From Symbiobacteriaceae bacterium (GTDB taxonomy: Bacteria; Bacillota; Sulfobacillia; Symbiobacteriales; Symbiobacteriaceae): a stretch of DNA of 57,298 nucleotides. The notes under the pieces are model-generated. The model had not been told where the DNA came from and ran no database searches. It saw nothing but the letters and a program-made list of their open reading frames with translations. Position numbers and translations under genes: made by a program. The DNA lies in contig JARBUG010000040.1 in the NCBI GenBank assembly GCA_029239785.1, forward strand, positions 1 to 57,298. Direction: 5' to 3'. Shown here piece after piece: positions 40,681 to 49,651 of the stretch (position 1 is the stretch's first letter; every line of letters starts with the position of its first letter).

Positions 40681-42495
40681 TTATGCCTTCAGATGCCGCA
40701 GCAGGAAGTTGCTCAGCAACTCGAAGCTTCGCAGCTGGTTCGTTCGCTTCGTAAAGCCGTGGCCCTCGTCCTCGAAGACCACGTACTCGACTTCACGGCC
40801 CAGTTCCCGCAGTCGCTCCACCATCTGATCCGACTCGGCCCTGACCACCCGGGTATCGGTGGCGCCCTGCATGACCAGGAGCGGGCACTTGATCTGATCG
40901 GCATAGGTAATGGGCGACCGCTCGACCAACAGCTCCCGGTCCTCCTCAGGATCGCCAATCCAGGACTTGATCACGTGCTTCCAGGTGGGCGGCCCACTGG
41001 CGGCAAACGTCACCAGGTTGGCCGGGCCGTAGAAGTCCCCGGCACAGGCCCAGTACCCAGGCAGCCGGGCAGCGCAGCTAAGCGTTGCGAAGCCGCCATA
41101 ACTTTGCCCCCACACGCCCAGCTTACTGCCGTCTACCCAGTCCAGCGACTGCAGGTAGCGGGCGCAGGCCTCCAGGTCCTTCAGGTCGCCGCCGCCCCAG
41201 TCCCGATGCACCTGCTTCTGCCAACTGATGCCGAAGCCGGTGCTGCCCCGAACGTTGGGCGCCAGCACGGCCACCCCCTGGCTGAGCAGGTACTGGTAGA
41301 AGCCGTTGTACCGGTACTCCGGTCGCTCCTGGATCTCCGGGCCACCGTGCACCGCCAGGAGGGCGGGCACCGTTTCGCCGGCCTTGATGCCATGCGGCCG
41401 GTACAGCCATGCCGGAATCTTGAGGCCGTCAAAGGCTTCGACCTCCACCAGTTCGGGCGACACGAAGGTGTCGGCCGGCAGGTTACCGAGCATGGAGGGC
41501 GTCAAGAGCCGCAACTCCTGGCGGTCCAGATCAACCACGTAGATCGCTGCCGCCTGATTACTGCAGTTCATGGAAAGGAAGAGGCGGCGGCGCTCATCGT
41601 GGGTTGCGAACCGGAGATTGCCGACGACCCCCTTCGGCAGTTCTGGCAAGGGGAGCTCGCAACCGGTGGCCAGGTGGACCACACGCAGCCGGCTGTTTCC
41701 AGCTTCGTTGATGCAGTAAGCCATCAGACCGTGCCGATGGGAGACAGCGAGCCGCTCCATGTCCCAGTCAGCGGTCAGCACGATCTCCTTTTGCCCGGAC
41801 GCCACGTCGCAGTAGCCCATGCCCATGAACTCCCGGCCATCGTTGGTGAAAAACCAGAATCCCTTGCTGTCTCCCCGCCAGGCGCCCGGGAAGTACGAGG
41901 CCTGGCGCCCGGCATGCTCAGTCAGGTTGCGGGCCTCGCCCGTGGCCGCGTTGATCACCCAGAGATCGTGGTTCGTGTTCGACATGGGCTGCACGGCCAG
42001 AAGGTGCGTACCGTCTGGCGAGAACCAGGCGGGGTACATGAGGCGGCCGCCGGGCGTCAGTTGCCGGGTTTCCCCGGTCTGCAGATCCCGCAGGTAGATG
42101 TCCATATCCCGAGGCGTGGTGGCATTCGCACAATAGGCCAGGTACCGGCCATCCGGCGAGAAGCAGCCAAGGCCGTGGCGTACGCTGGGCAGGTCGGTCG
42201 CCTGCACGGGCCAGCCGCCCTGGGCGGCCATCAGGTACACCTGGTTCACCTCACTGCCTTTGGGGTCCGCCAAAAAGGCGATCTGGCGCCCATCCTCGGA
42301 AACGACCAGATCACGGACGCTCTCCTCGCTGAACTGGGTCAGCTGCTCCGGCCAGCCGCCTTCGGCGGCGACCCGCCACAGGTTGAACTGTCCGCTGCTA
42401 TCGGCAATGAAGTAGACGGCGTTTCCATCGGGAGCCGGCTCAAAGCCGGTGATGCGGCGGGTGGCGGCAAACTGTGCAAAGGTGAATCGACTCAT
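40681..42495 (-). CDS. S9-family (prolyl oligopeptidase/acylaminoacyl) peptidase 1
   Basis: The 604-aa protein has an N-terminal seven-bladed propeller with WD/TolB-like blades (FSPDGRYLAYCA, LTPGGRLMYPAWFSPDGTH). A C-terminal alpha/beta hydrolase domain carries Ser in GQSYGGFA, Asp in QGATDTRV and His in EGHGFTKRTNQ. Such enzymes cut small peptides or remove acylated residues in the cytoplasm. Start MSRFTFAQF at 42495 has GAGGGGAGCG upstream. It is a close paralogue, of identical length, of the gene at 43491-45305. Confidence 0.92.
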   Translation of the reverse strand: MSRFTFAQFAATRRITGFEPAPDGNAVYFIADSSGQFNLWRVAAEGGWPEQLTQFSEESVRDLVVSEDGRQIAFLADPKGSEVNQVYLMAAQGGWPVQATDLPSVRHGLGCFSPDGRYLAYCANATTPRDMDIYLRDLQTGETRQLTPGGRLMYPAWFSPDGTHLLAVQPMSNTNHDLWVINAATGEARNLTEHAGRQASYFPGAWRGDSKGFWFFTNDGREFMGMGYCDVASGQKEIVLTADWDMERLAVSHRHGLMAYCINEAGNSRLRVVHLATGCELPLPELPKGVVGNLRFATHDERRRLFLSMNCSNQAAAIYVVDLDRQELRLLTPSMLGNLPADTFVSPELVEVEAFDGLKIPAWLYRPHGIKAGETVPALLAVHGGPEIQERPEYRYNGFYQYLLSQGVAVLAPNVRGSTGFGISWQKQVHRDWGGGDLKDLEACARYLQSLDWVDGSKLGVWGQSYGGFATLSCAARLPGYWACAGDFYGPANLVTFAASGPPTWKHVIKSWIGDPEEDRELLVERSPITYADQIKCPLLVMQGATDTRVVRAESDQMVERLRELGREVEYVVFEDEGHGFTKRTNQLRSFELLSNFLLRHLKA

Positions 42496-42582
42496 GGAAC
42501 TCGCTCCCCTCAAGCATGTTTGCACTGACTATATCAGCACGAACCACCTGCCAGATACGCGGCGAACTCCCTGTTTCCGCCC

Positions 42583-42615
42583 AAAAGGAAAGGACCAGGG
42601 AGAACTCCCTGGTCC
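42583..42615 (-). terminator. Terminator of the MerR-family gene
   Basis: A perfect 10-bp stem GGACCAGGGA/TCCCTGGTCC (42592-42601 with 42606-42615) is followed in the minus direction by TTTCCTTTT. Confidence 0.88.
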
Positions 42616-42631
42616 GTACGCACGCATCAGA

Positions 42632-43381
42632 CTACTTACCCTCGAGCCGGTCGCAGTACACGTGCATGGCTTCCTTCATGAAGGCCGCCAGGCCGGTCGC
42701 GTACTTGTCGATGTTCTTGGTGAACCGCTCATCGGCCACGTACATATCGCCCAGGCCCCGGAAGACCTCCGTCGAGCACTGGTAGAACCACTTGTTGATC
42801 TGCTCATGCCACTGCCGGACCCATTCCTGGACCTCCGGGTCGGCGGGGTCCCGGTCCATCACGCTGACCAGACCCTGATAAACCGCACCGGACTCCTGCT
42901 GAATCTGCGCCCAGTCCGCCTTGGTGTACTTCTTGGTGCGCTGTTCCGACTGCCGGTACTCCTCGCTGTGGCCCCAGCGCTGCCGGGCCTCTTCCTCGTA
43001 CTTGGTATGATCAAAGCCCTCGAACATATCCTTCTCAGCCATCTGAATACCCCTTTCCATCGCTTCCAGTGTCCGGTCCACCGAATGAATCAGCTTTTCG
43101 ATCCGATTCTGCCGTTCGGCCAGCAACTGCCGGTGTTCCAGCAGCGCCCGCTTCCGATCGAACCCGGGACTGTCGATGATCTCCTTGATTTCATGCAGCC
43201 CAAACCCCAGCTCTTTAAAATAGAGCACCTGCTGCAGCCGCTCAAGGTCGCTCTGCGTATAGAGCCGGTAGCCGGAGGCGCTCACCTGAGCGGGCTTGAG
43301 CAGCCCGATCTCGTCATAGTGGTGCAGTGTGCGGACGCTGATGCCGGCGAGTTCAGCGACCGCCTTGACCGTGTGTGCCAC
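42632..43381 (-). CDS. MerR-family regulator with TipAS drug-recognition domain (TipAL-like)
   Basis: The 249-aa protein starts with a MerR DNA-binding domain (VKAVAELAGISVRTLHHYDEI, YRLYTQSDLERLQQ) and a dimerisation coil. A TipAS-type domain ends it (about 120-249; FDHTKYEEEARQRWG, WFYQCSTEVFRGLGDMYVADERF), which in TipAL binds thiopeptide-like antibiotics. Start GTG 43381 has GGAGGTGATC upstream; ATG 43396 is less likely. A MerR-type promoter with a 19-bp spacer and palindrome lies just upstream, so it probably regulates itself. Confidence 0.9.
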   Translation of the reverse strand: MAHTVKAVAELAGISVRTLHHYDEIGLLKPAQVSASGYRLYTQSDLERLQQVLYFKELGFGLHEIKEIIDSPGFDRKRALLEHRQLLAERQNRIEKLIHSVDRTLEAMERGIQMAEKDMFEGFDHTKYEEEARQRWGHSEEYRQSEQRTKKYTKADWAQIQQESGAVYQGLVSVMDRDPADPEVQEWVRQWHEQINKWFYQCSTEVFRGLGDMYVADERFTKNIDKYATGLAAFMKEAMHVYCDRLEGK

Positions 43382-43402
43382 TGTGATCACCTCCACGTCT
43401 TT

Positions 43403-43433
43403 ACCCTAAACTATCACGTTACGTGAGGGTCAA
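43403..43433 (-). promoter_or_regulatory. MerR-type promoter/operator of the TipA-like gene
   Basis: On the minus strand: TTGACC (43433-43428), a 19-bp spacer, and TAGGGT (43408-43403). The spacer holds the palindrome TCACGT-T-ACGTGA (43414-43426). Long 19-bp spacers with a central dyad are the hallmark of MerR-family control. Confidence 0.75.
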
Positions 43434-43444
43434 CACCTTTTGCG

Positions 43445-43483
43445 AAAAAAAGTTCGAGCCCCCGGGTGTGCCGGGGGCTCGAA
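43445..43483 (-). terminator. Terminator of S9 peptidase 2
   Basis: An 11-bp stem TTCGAGCCCCC/GGGGGCTCGAA (43453-43463 with 43473-43483) is followed in the minus direction by CTTTTTTT. Confidence 0.92.
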
Positions 43484-43490
43484 TCGCGGA

Positions 43491-45305
43491 TTAACCCTTC
43501 AGATGCTTCAGCAGGAAATCGCTCATTAGCTTGTAGCCCTTCAGTTGGTTCGTCCGCTTCGTAAAGCCGTGGCCTTCATCTTCAAAGACCAGATACTCCA
43601 CCTGGCGGCCCAGTTCGCGCAGCCGCTCGACCATCATATCGGACTCTGCCTTCACGACCCGCGGGTCCGTGGCGCCCTGCACCACCATCATCGGGCATTT
43701 GATGTTGTCGACGTATGTGATCGGCGACCGCTCCATCAAGAACTCCCGGTCTTCGTCCGGGTCGCCCATCCAGGCCTTGATCATGGGCTTCCAGTGCGGC
43801 GGCACGCTCTTGCCGAAGGTGACCAGGTTGGCCGGCCCGCAGAAATCGCAGGCGCAGGCCCAGTAATCGGGCAGGCGGGTGGCGCAGGTGAGCGTGGCGA
43901 AGCCGCCGTAGCTGCCGCCCCATACTGCGAGCTTGCTGGCGTCGACCCATTCCAGCGACTGTAGGTACTTGGCGCACGACTCCATGTCCTTCATGTCGTC
44001 GCCGCCCCAGTCGCGGTGAATCTTCAACTGATAGCTGATGCCAAAGCCCGTGCTGCCCCGAATGTTCGGCGCCAGCACCGCCACGCCCTGGCTCAGCAGG
44101 TACTGGTAGAAGCCGTTGTAGCGGTACTCCGTGCGCTCCTGGGTCTCCGGGCCGCCATGAATGGAAAGGACCGCCGGTACCTTCTCGCCGGGCTGAACGC
44201 CCTGCGGCCGATAGAGCCATGCCGGAATCTTGAGGCCATCGAACGCCTCGATATGGACCAGCTCGGGCGCCACAAAGACTTCGGCGGGCAGGTTGCCCAG
44301 CATCGACGGGGTGAGCAGCCGCAGTTCGGTGCGGTCGAGGTCGACCACGTACACGGCGTTCATCTGGTTGTAGCAGTTCATGGAGACGAACAGACGCCGC
44401 TGCTCATCCTGCCCGGCGAACTTCATCTGCGAAATAACGCCCTTGGGCATCGCCGGAAGGGCCACTTCCTGGCCGCTCTCGGTGTCGATTAGCACGAGCC
44501 GGCTGTTGCCCGCCTCGTTGATGCTGTATGCGATTAGCTTGCCGCCGCAGCCGACGGCCATGTCCTCGAGGTCCCAGTCTGACGTGATGATGTAGTTCTG
44601 CTTGTCAGCCTCGAGATCGTAGAGGCCGATGGCCAGATGCTCGCGGCCATCGTTGCTGAAGAAGTAGAAGGCCTTGCCATCTTTCCGCCACGAGTACGGG
44701 TAGTGCATAGCCTCACGCCCGGGGTGCGCCGTAAGGTTCCGGGCGTTACCCGTGGCCACGTCAATCAGCCACATGTCCTGGTTGGTGTTGCCCATGATCT
44801 GGACCGCCAGCATGTGCGTGCCGTCCGGTGAGAAGCTGGCGAAATCCATGAGGCGCCCGCCTTCGGTGATCTGGCGGACTTCGCCGGTTTGCAGGTCACG
44901 CAGGTAGATGTCGGTATCCCGTGCCACTGTGGCGTTGCCTGAGTAGGCCAGGTACCGCCCGTCAGGCGAGAAGCTACCCAACGAGTACTGCACATCGGGT
45001 CGGTTGGTGATCTGTTCCGGCCAGCCGCCCTGGGCATCCATGAGGTAAATCTGGTACATTTCGTTGCCGTTCACGTCGGCCAGGAATGCGATTTTACTGT
45101 GGTCTTTCGAAACGGTTGCCTGGCGGACGCTCTCGTTCGTGAAGAGCGTCAGCTGCTCAGGCCAGCCGCCCTCGGTCGGAACACGCCACAGGTTCAACTG
45201 CCCGCTGATGTCGGCCGTGAAGTAGACCGAGTTGCCGTCGGGCGCCGGCACGAAGCTGCCGATGCGTCGGGTTGCTGCAAACTGCTCGAACTTGTACTGG
45301 CTCAC
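43491..45305 (-). CDS. S9-family peptidase 2, paralogue of 40681-42495
   Basis: The 604-aa protein has the same propeller-plus-hydrolase layout as peptidase 1: nucleophile GGSYGGFA, acid QGATDPRV, histidine EGHGFTKRTNQ, and the same start SQYKFEQFAATRRI. I chose GTG 45305 with GAGAGGAG upstream. The frame stays open for 820 more codons, but only because it runs antisense through the thiolase and dehydrogenase genes. Two equal-length paralogues with a MerR gene between them suggest duplication. Confidence 0.92.
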   Translation of the reverse strand: MSQYKFEQFAATRRIGSFVPAPDGNSVYFTADISGQLNLWRVPTEGGWPEQLTLFTNESVRQATVSKDHSKIAFLADVNGNEMYQIYLMDAQGGWPEQITNRPDVQYSLGSFSPDGRYLAYSGNATVARDTDIYLRDLQTGEVRQITEGGRLMDFASFSPDGTHMLAVQIMGNTNQDMWLIDVATGNARNLTAHPGREAMHYPYSWRKDGKAFYFFSNDGREHLAIGLYDLEADKQNYIITSDWDLEDMAVGCGGKLIAYSINEAGNSRLVLIDTESGQEVALPAMPKGVISQMKFAGQDEQRRLFVSMNCYNQMNAVYVVDLDRTELRLLTPSMLGNLPAEVFVAPELVHIEAFDGLKIPAWLYRPQGVQPGEKVPAVLSIHGGPETQERTEYRYNGFYQYLLSQGVAVLAPNIRGSTGFGISYQLKIHRDWGGDDMKDMESCAKYLQSLEWVDASKLAVWGGSYGGFATLTCATRLPDYWACACDFCGPANLVTFGKSVPPHWKPMIKAWMGDPDEDREFLMERSPITYVDNIKCPMMVVQGATDPRVVKAESDMMVERLRELGRQVEYLVFEDEGHGFTKRTNQLKGYKLMSDFLLKHLKG

Positions 45306-45404
45306 CTGATTCGCTCCTCTCGTGACCGGAATCACATACCCTTTCGTTCTCTCACTATAGATACCCTTGTGCATATTCGGAGCACGGCAGAAAAAGCACG
45401 GTCG

Positions 45405-45447
45405 GTAACCGTGGTGTAACTGGTGCGCAACTGTACAGGCATAGCAT
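45405..45447 (+). promoter_or_regulatory. SARP-type promoter 3 (three heptamers, 11-bp period)
   Basis: GTAACCG (45405), GTAACTG (45416) and GCAACTG (45427) are each 11 bp apart. Exactly 8 bp later comes TAGCAT (45442-45447). It drives the thiolase gene and probably the dehydrogenase/EtfBA-FixCX/MaoC genes. Confidence 0.82.
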
Positions 45448-45482
45448 GAGGTTGCGAGAGCCACACAGGAGGTCGTTTTCCC

Positions 45483-46661
45483 ATGCGTGAAGTCGTCATC
45501 GTTTCCGCTGCGCGCACCGCCATCGGCTCCTTTGGCGGTGCCCTCTCCGCCCTCCCGGCCCACGAACTGGGTGCCGTCGTCATCCGTGAAGTACTTCGCC
45601 GGGCTGGCGTCGAAGCCGGCGCTATCGACGAGGTCATTCTCGGACAGATTCTGACCGCCGGCGAAGGCCAGAACCCCGCCCGTCAGGCCGCCATCAAGGC
45701 CGGTATCCCCGTCAGCGTTCCTGTCACCAGCGTGAACAAGCTCTGCGGCTCGGGCCTCAAGAGCGTGGCCATGGCGACCCAGGCAATCCTCCTGGGCGAC
45801 GCCGAGGCGGTTATTGCCGGCGGCCAGGAGTCCATGAGCACCGCTCCCTACCTGTTGCCCAAGGCCCGCACCGGCTACCGCATGGGCCATGGCGAAATCA
45901 TCGACAGCATGATCTCCGACGGCCTGACCTGCGGCATGGAAAAGATCCACATGGGGATCACCGCTGAGAACATCGCCGAGCAGTACGGCATTTCTCGGGA
46001 GGAGCAGGACCAGTTTGCCGTGGCTTCCCAGAACAAGGCCGAGGCGGCGATCAAGGCCGGCCGGTTCAAGGATGAGATCGCCCCGGTCGTCATCCCCTCC
46101 AAAAAGGGCGATGTCACCGTCGATACCGATGAGTTCCCCCGCTTCGGCGCCACCCTCGATGGCATGGCCAAGCTGCGCCCGGCCTTCAAGAAGGACGGCA
46201 CCGTCACCGCCGGCAACGCCTCCGGCATCAACGATGGCGCTGCTGCCGTGCTCCTCATGAGCGCTGAAAAGGCGGCCCAGCTCGGCCTGAAGCCCCTCGC
46301 CGTCGTGCGTGGTTACGCTTCCGCCGGTGTAGAGCCCCGCATCATGGGCATGGGCCCCGTGCCCGCCACCCGGAAGGCCCTGGCCAAGGCTGGTCTGAGC
46401 CTCTCCGACATCGATCTGATCGAGGCGAACGAAGCCTTTGCTGCCCAGTCTCTGGGCGTGGCCCGTGAACTCCAGTGGGATATGGCGAAGGTCAACGTGA
46501 ACGGCGGAGCCATCGCCCTCGGCCATCCGGTCGGTGCGTCTGGCACCCGGATTCTGGTCACTCTGCTGCACGAAATGCAGAAGCGGGAGAGCCGCTATGG
46601 CCTGGCCACACTCTGCATTGGCGGCGGACAGGGCATCGCTGTGGTCGTTGAGCGCACGTAA
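45483..46661 (+). CDS. Acetyl-CoA C-acetyltransferase (thiolase)
   Basis: The 392-aa enzyme joins two acetyl-CoA to acetoacetyl-CoA or splits longer 3-oxoacyl-CoA. Catalytic residues are visible: Cys in [10 protein letters not shown] (about 88), His in [12 protein letters not shown] (about 348) and Cys in TLCIGGGQG (about 378). [13 protein letters not shown] is also typical. A good ACAGGAGG lies upstream of the ATG. It is the first gene after SARP-type promoter 3. Confidence 0.95.
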   Translation: MREVVIVSAARTAIGSFGGALSALPAHELGAVVIREVLRRAGVEAGAIDEVILGQILTAGEGQNPARQAAIKAGIPVSVPVTSVNKLCGSGLKSVAMATQAILLGDAEAVIAGGQESMSTAPYLLPKARTGYRMGHGEIIDSMISDGLTCGMEKIHMGITAENIAEQYGISREEQDQFAVASQNKAEAAIKAGRFKDEIAPVVIPSKKGDVTVDTDEFPRFGATLDGMAKLRPAFKKDGTVTAGNASGINDGAAAVLLMSAEKAAQLGLKPLAVVRGYASAGVEPRIMGMGPVPATRKALAKAGLSLSDIDLIEANEAFAAQSLGVARELQWDMAKVNVNGGAIALGHPVGASGTRILVTLLHEMQKRESRYGLATLCIGGGQGIAVVVERT

Positions 46662-46676
46662 AAAGTCTTGGGTCCC

Positions 46677-46714
46677 GGGAGTGTCCCGTATCAAGCGGGC
46701 ACTCCCGCCCCTTT
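46677..46714 (+). terminator. Hairpin between thiolase and acyl-CoA dehydrogenase genes
   Basis: CGGGAGTG-t-CCCG pairs with CGGG-CACTCCCG (46677-46689 with 46697-46708), followed by CCCCTTT. It could act as a partial terminator that lowers downstream expression. Confidence 0.5.
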
Positions 46715-46760
46715 GGGATTGTCTTGTGAAAAATATCACAAAGATAGATGAGGTGGCATC

Positions 46761-47897
46761 ATGTTTACACTGACCGAAGAACAGGAACTGATTCGCAACA
46801 CCGCCCGTGAATTCGCCGCCCAGTATTGCGCCCCCATTGCAGCCGAAATCGATGACGAGGCCAAGTGGCCTGAAGAGTCCGTGGCCGCCATGGCCGAGCT
46901 CGGCCTGATGGGCGTTCCCTACCCCGACAAGTACGGCGGCGCCGGCGCCGACTACCTGAGCTACACCATTGCGGTGGAGGAGATCTCCCGGGTCTGCGCC
47001 TCGACCGGCGTGATTCTGTCGGCCCACGTCTCCCTGGCCTGCTGGCCGATCTACAACTTCGGCACCGAGGAGCAGAAGCTTCGGTACCTGCCCGACATGA
47101 CCTCCGGCGCCAAGTTGGGCGCCTTCTGCCTGACCGAGGCGGGCGCCGGCACCGACGCCGGCAGCCAGACCACCACCGCCGTTCTGGACGGCGACTGCTA
47201 CGTCCTCAACGGCAGCAAGGTCTTCATCACCAACGGCGATAAGGCGGACGTGTTCATCGTCTTCGCCATGACCGATAAGTCCAAGGGCACCAAGGGCATC
47301 AGCGCCTTCATCGTAGAGAAGGCGTTTGCGGGCGTCGCTGTGGGCAAGCACGAGCGGAAGATGGGCATTCGCGGCGCCCACACCACCGAGATCCTGCTGA
47401 AAGACGTACGCGTCCCTGCTGCCAACCGCCTGGGCAAGGAAGGTGACGGCTTCAAGGTCGCCATGGCGACCCTGGACGGCGGCCGCATTGGCATCGCGGC
47501 CCAGGCCCTGGGCATCGCCCAGGCGGCCCTGGATGAGTCGGTCAGGTGGGCCAAGGAGCGGCAGCAGTTCGGCAAGCCCATTGCCGCCAATCAGGGGCTC
47601 CAGTTCATGATTGCCGACATGGCGACCCAGGTGCAGGCTGCCCGGCACCTCGTCTACCATGCCGCCACCCTGAAGGATGAAGGCAAGCCCTACTCCAAGG
47701 AGGCCTCCATGGCCAAGCTCTTCGCCGCCGAAACGGCGATGCAGCAGTCGGTCAAGGCCGTGCAGATTCACGGCGGCTACGGCTACATCAAGGGCACCAC
47801 CGCCGAGCGCCTCATGCGCGACGCCAAGATCACCGAAATCTACGAGGGCACGTCGGAAGTGCAGCGCATGGTGATTGCTGCCAACTGCCTGAAGTAA
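46761..47897 (+). CDS. Short-chain acyl-CoA dehydrogenase (butyryl-CoA dehydrogenase type)
   Basis: The 378-aa flavoprotein oxidises or reduces a C4-type acyl-CoA/enoyl-CoA pair and exchanges electrons with ETF. FAD/substrate motifs are [16 protein letters not shown] and [14 protein letters not shown]. The catalytic Glu is in [14 protein letters not shown] near the C-terminus, as in Bcd. The ribosome site before ATG 46761 is GATGAGGTGG. It is directly followed by etfB and etfA, its electron partners. Confidence 0.95.
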   Translation: MFTLTEEQELIRNTAREFAAQYCAPIAAEIDDEAKWPEESVAAMAELGLMGVPYPDKYGGAGADYLSYTIAVEEISRVCASTGVILSAHVSLACWPIYNFGTEEQKLRYLPDMTSGAKLGAFCLTEAGAGTDAGSQTTTAVLDGDCYVLNGSKVFITNGDKADVFIVFAMTDKSKGTKGISAFIVEKAFAGVAVGKHERKMGIRGAHTTEILLKDVRVPAANRLGKEGDGFKVAMATLDGGRIGIAAQALGIAQAALDESVRWAKERQQFGKPIAANQGLQFMIADMATQVQAARHLVYHAATLKDEGKPYSKEASMAKLFAAETAMQQSVKAVQIHGGYGYIKGTTAERLMRDAKITEIYEGTSEVQRMVIAANCLK

Positions 47898-47910
47898 GGA
47901 GCGTTACACC

Positions 47911-48666
47911 ATGCCGAACATCATTACGTGCTACAAGTGGGTTGTGGATGAGGCCGACATCAAGGTCGAAGGAAACGGCGCGCTCAACTTTGAGCGGGCC
48001 GGCCGGAAGATCAGTGAATACGACCGGAACGCCATCGAGGCGTCCGTGCAGATCGTGGAGGCCAACGGGGGCAGCGTCACCGCCGTCTCCCTGGGCGGGC
48101 CCGAGGTGAAGAATTCGGCCAAGGATTGCCTCTCGCGGGGGCCGGATAGGGCGATCCTCGCGCTTGATGCGGCGTTTGCCGATACCGACGCCGTCACTAC
48201 CGCCCTGGGCCTGGTCCGGGCCATCGGCACCGCCGGCGCCTATGACCTCGTCCTCTGCGGCGAAGGCTCCGGCGACGTGTACGGCCAGCAGGTCGGGCCC
48301 CGCGTGGCTGAACTGCTGGGCATTCCCAGCATCACCTTTGTCAACAAGCTGACCGTCACGGCGACCGGGGTGGTGGCCGAGCGGAAGCTGGAAGATGGGG
48401 TGGAGGTAGTGGAGGCGGACTTCCCGGTGCTGGTCACCGTGCTGCCTGACCTGAACAAGCCCCGCATTCCCGGGCTCAAGCAGGTGATGGGCGCCGCCAA
48501 GAAGCCCGTCACGGTGCTGGACGCCGCCGCCCTCGGCCTGACCGAGGCCGAGCTGGGCGCCCGGGCCGAAGCCCGGGGCGTGAAGGCCCCGGCCAGCAAC
48601 CGCAAGCAGGTCAAGGCCGAGAGCGTGACCGCCCTCGCCGAGGCCATCGCTGCCGCCCTGCGCTAA
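47911..48666 (+). CDS. etfB: Electron transfer flavoprotein beta subunit (FixA-type)
   Basis: The 251-aa protein starts NIITCYKWVVDEADIKV and contains the ETF-beta AMP/FAD-binding region (GPDRAILALDA, LVLCGEGSGDVYGQQVGPRVAELLG). In sets with FixC and FixX this subunit binds the bifurcating FAD. The presence of fixC and fixX in the same operon makes the bifurcating class likely here. The gap to the dehydrogenase gene is 13 nt. Confidence 0.93.
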   Translation: MPNIITCYKWVVDEADIKVEGNGALNFERAGRKISEYDRNAIEASVQIVEANGGSVTAVSLGGPEVKNSAKDCLSRGPDRAILALDAAFADTDAVTTALGLVRAIGTAGAYDLVLCGEGSGDVYGQQVGPRVAELLGIPSITFVNKLTVTATGVVAERKLEDGVEVVEADFPVLVTVLPDLNKPRIPGLKQVMGAAKKPVTVLDAAALGLTEAELGARAEARGVKAPASNRKQVKAESVTALAEAIAAALR

Positions 48667-48691
48667 CGAACACAGAGAGGAAGTGCCAGGA

Positions 48692-49636
48692 ATGCCTGGA
48701 GTGATCGTATTTGCCGAGCAGCGCAGCACGCTGCTGGAACTGACGGGCGAGGGCCGCAAGCTGGCCGACTGGCTGGGCGCCACCTTGACCGCCGTCACAT
48801 CTGACTCCGCCCAGGAAGCCGCCCTCGATGCCATCGCCCACGGTGCCGACGAGGCCGTGGTGCTCCAACTGCCTGCCGGCCAGCCCCTGGAGACTGCTGC
48901 CGCCGAGTTCGCGGCGTTGTGCGCGGACGCCGATCTGGTCCTGTTCGGCGCCACCCTGCGGGCCAAGGGGCTCGCCGCCCGGGCCGCCGCCCGGCTGGGC
49001 GCCCCCCTGGCCGCCGAGGCGCTCGCCCTGCGCCCCCAGGCGGGCGGCGCCCTGGAAGTGGACCGCATGGTCTACGGCGGCGGCGGCATCGCAACACAGT
49101 TGCTCCGCACCCGCCCCATGATGGTGACCATTCCCGCCCGTACCTTCCCGGTGCCCGCCGCCAGCCCCCGCAGCGGCGAAGTCCGGGTCATCGCCGTAGC
49201 GGCCGACGCCCGGGTCCGGGTCGTGGCGCAGCGGCCGCGCACCCAGCAAGGGACCGACATCGCCGAGGCGCCCGCCGTGGTCGGCGTGGGCCGGGGCGTT
49301 GCCAAGTCCGAGGATCTGGCCCTGGCCGAGGCCCTGGCCGGCGCCATGGGCGGCGCCGTGGGCTGCACCCGGCCCGTGGCCGAAGACCTCGGCTGGCTCC
49401 CCGAAGACCGCTACATCGGCATCTCCGGCCGCAAGGTCGCCCCGCGGGTCTATGTCGCCGTGGGCACCTCGGGCCAGGTCCAGCACGTCTCGGGCGTGCG
49501 CGACGCCAAGGTCGTCGTCGCCATCAACAAGGATGAAAACGCCCCCATCTTCAAGCACGCCGATTACGGCCTGGTGGCGGACCTCTACACCGCCCTGCCC
49601 GCTCTCACGGCGGAACTAAAGAAACTGCTCGGCTAA
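48692..49636 (+). CDS. etfA: Electron transfer flavoprotein alpha subunit (FixB-type)
   Basis: The 314-aa protein ends in the FAD-binding ETF-alpha domain: GVGRGVAKSEDLALAEALAG, IGISGRKVAPRVYVAVGTSG, then VVAINKDENAPIFKHADYG. It shuttles electrons to the FixC quinone oxidoreductase. ATG 48692 was chosen over GTG 48683 because GAGAGGAAG fits better. The next gene starts 15 nt downstream. Confidence 0.94.
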   Translation: MPGVIVFAEQRSTLLELTGEGRKLADWLGATLTAVTSDSAQEAALDAIAHGADEAVVLQLPAGQPLETAAAEFAALCADADLVLFGATLRAKGLAARAAARLGAPLAAEALALRPQAGGALEVDRMVYGGGGIATQLLRTRPMMVTIPARTFPVPAASPRSGEVRVIAVAADARVRVVAQRPRTQQGTDIAEAPAVVGVGRGVAKSEDLALAEALAGAMGGAVGCTRPVAEDLGWLPEDRYIGISGRKVAPRVYVAVGTSGQVQHVSGVRDAKVVVAINKDENAPIFKHADYGLVADLYTALPALTAELKKLLG

Positions 49637-49651
49637 AGGAGAGTACCCCCC

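Noticed and set aside
45306-47771. 820-codon minus-strand extension of the S9 peptidase 2 frame
   Set aside because: It runs antisense to well-supported thiolase and acyl-CoA dehydrogenase genes and has no family features. It is a GC-driven shadow frame; the real start is GTG 45305 with a ribosome site.
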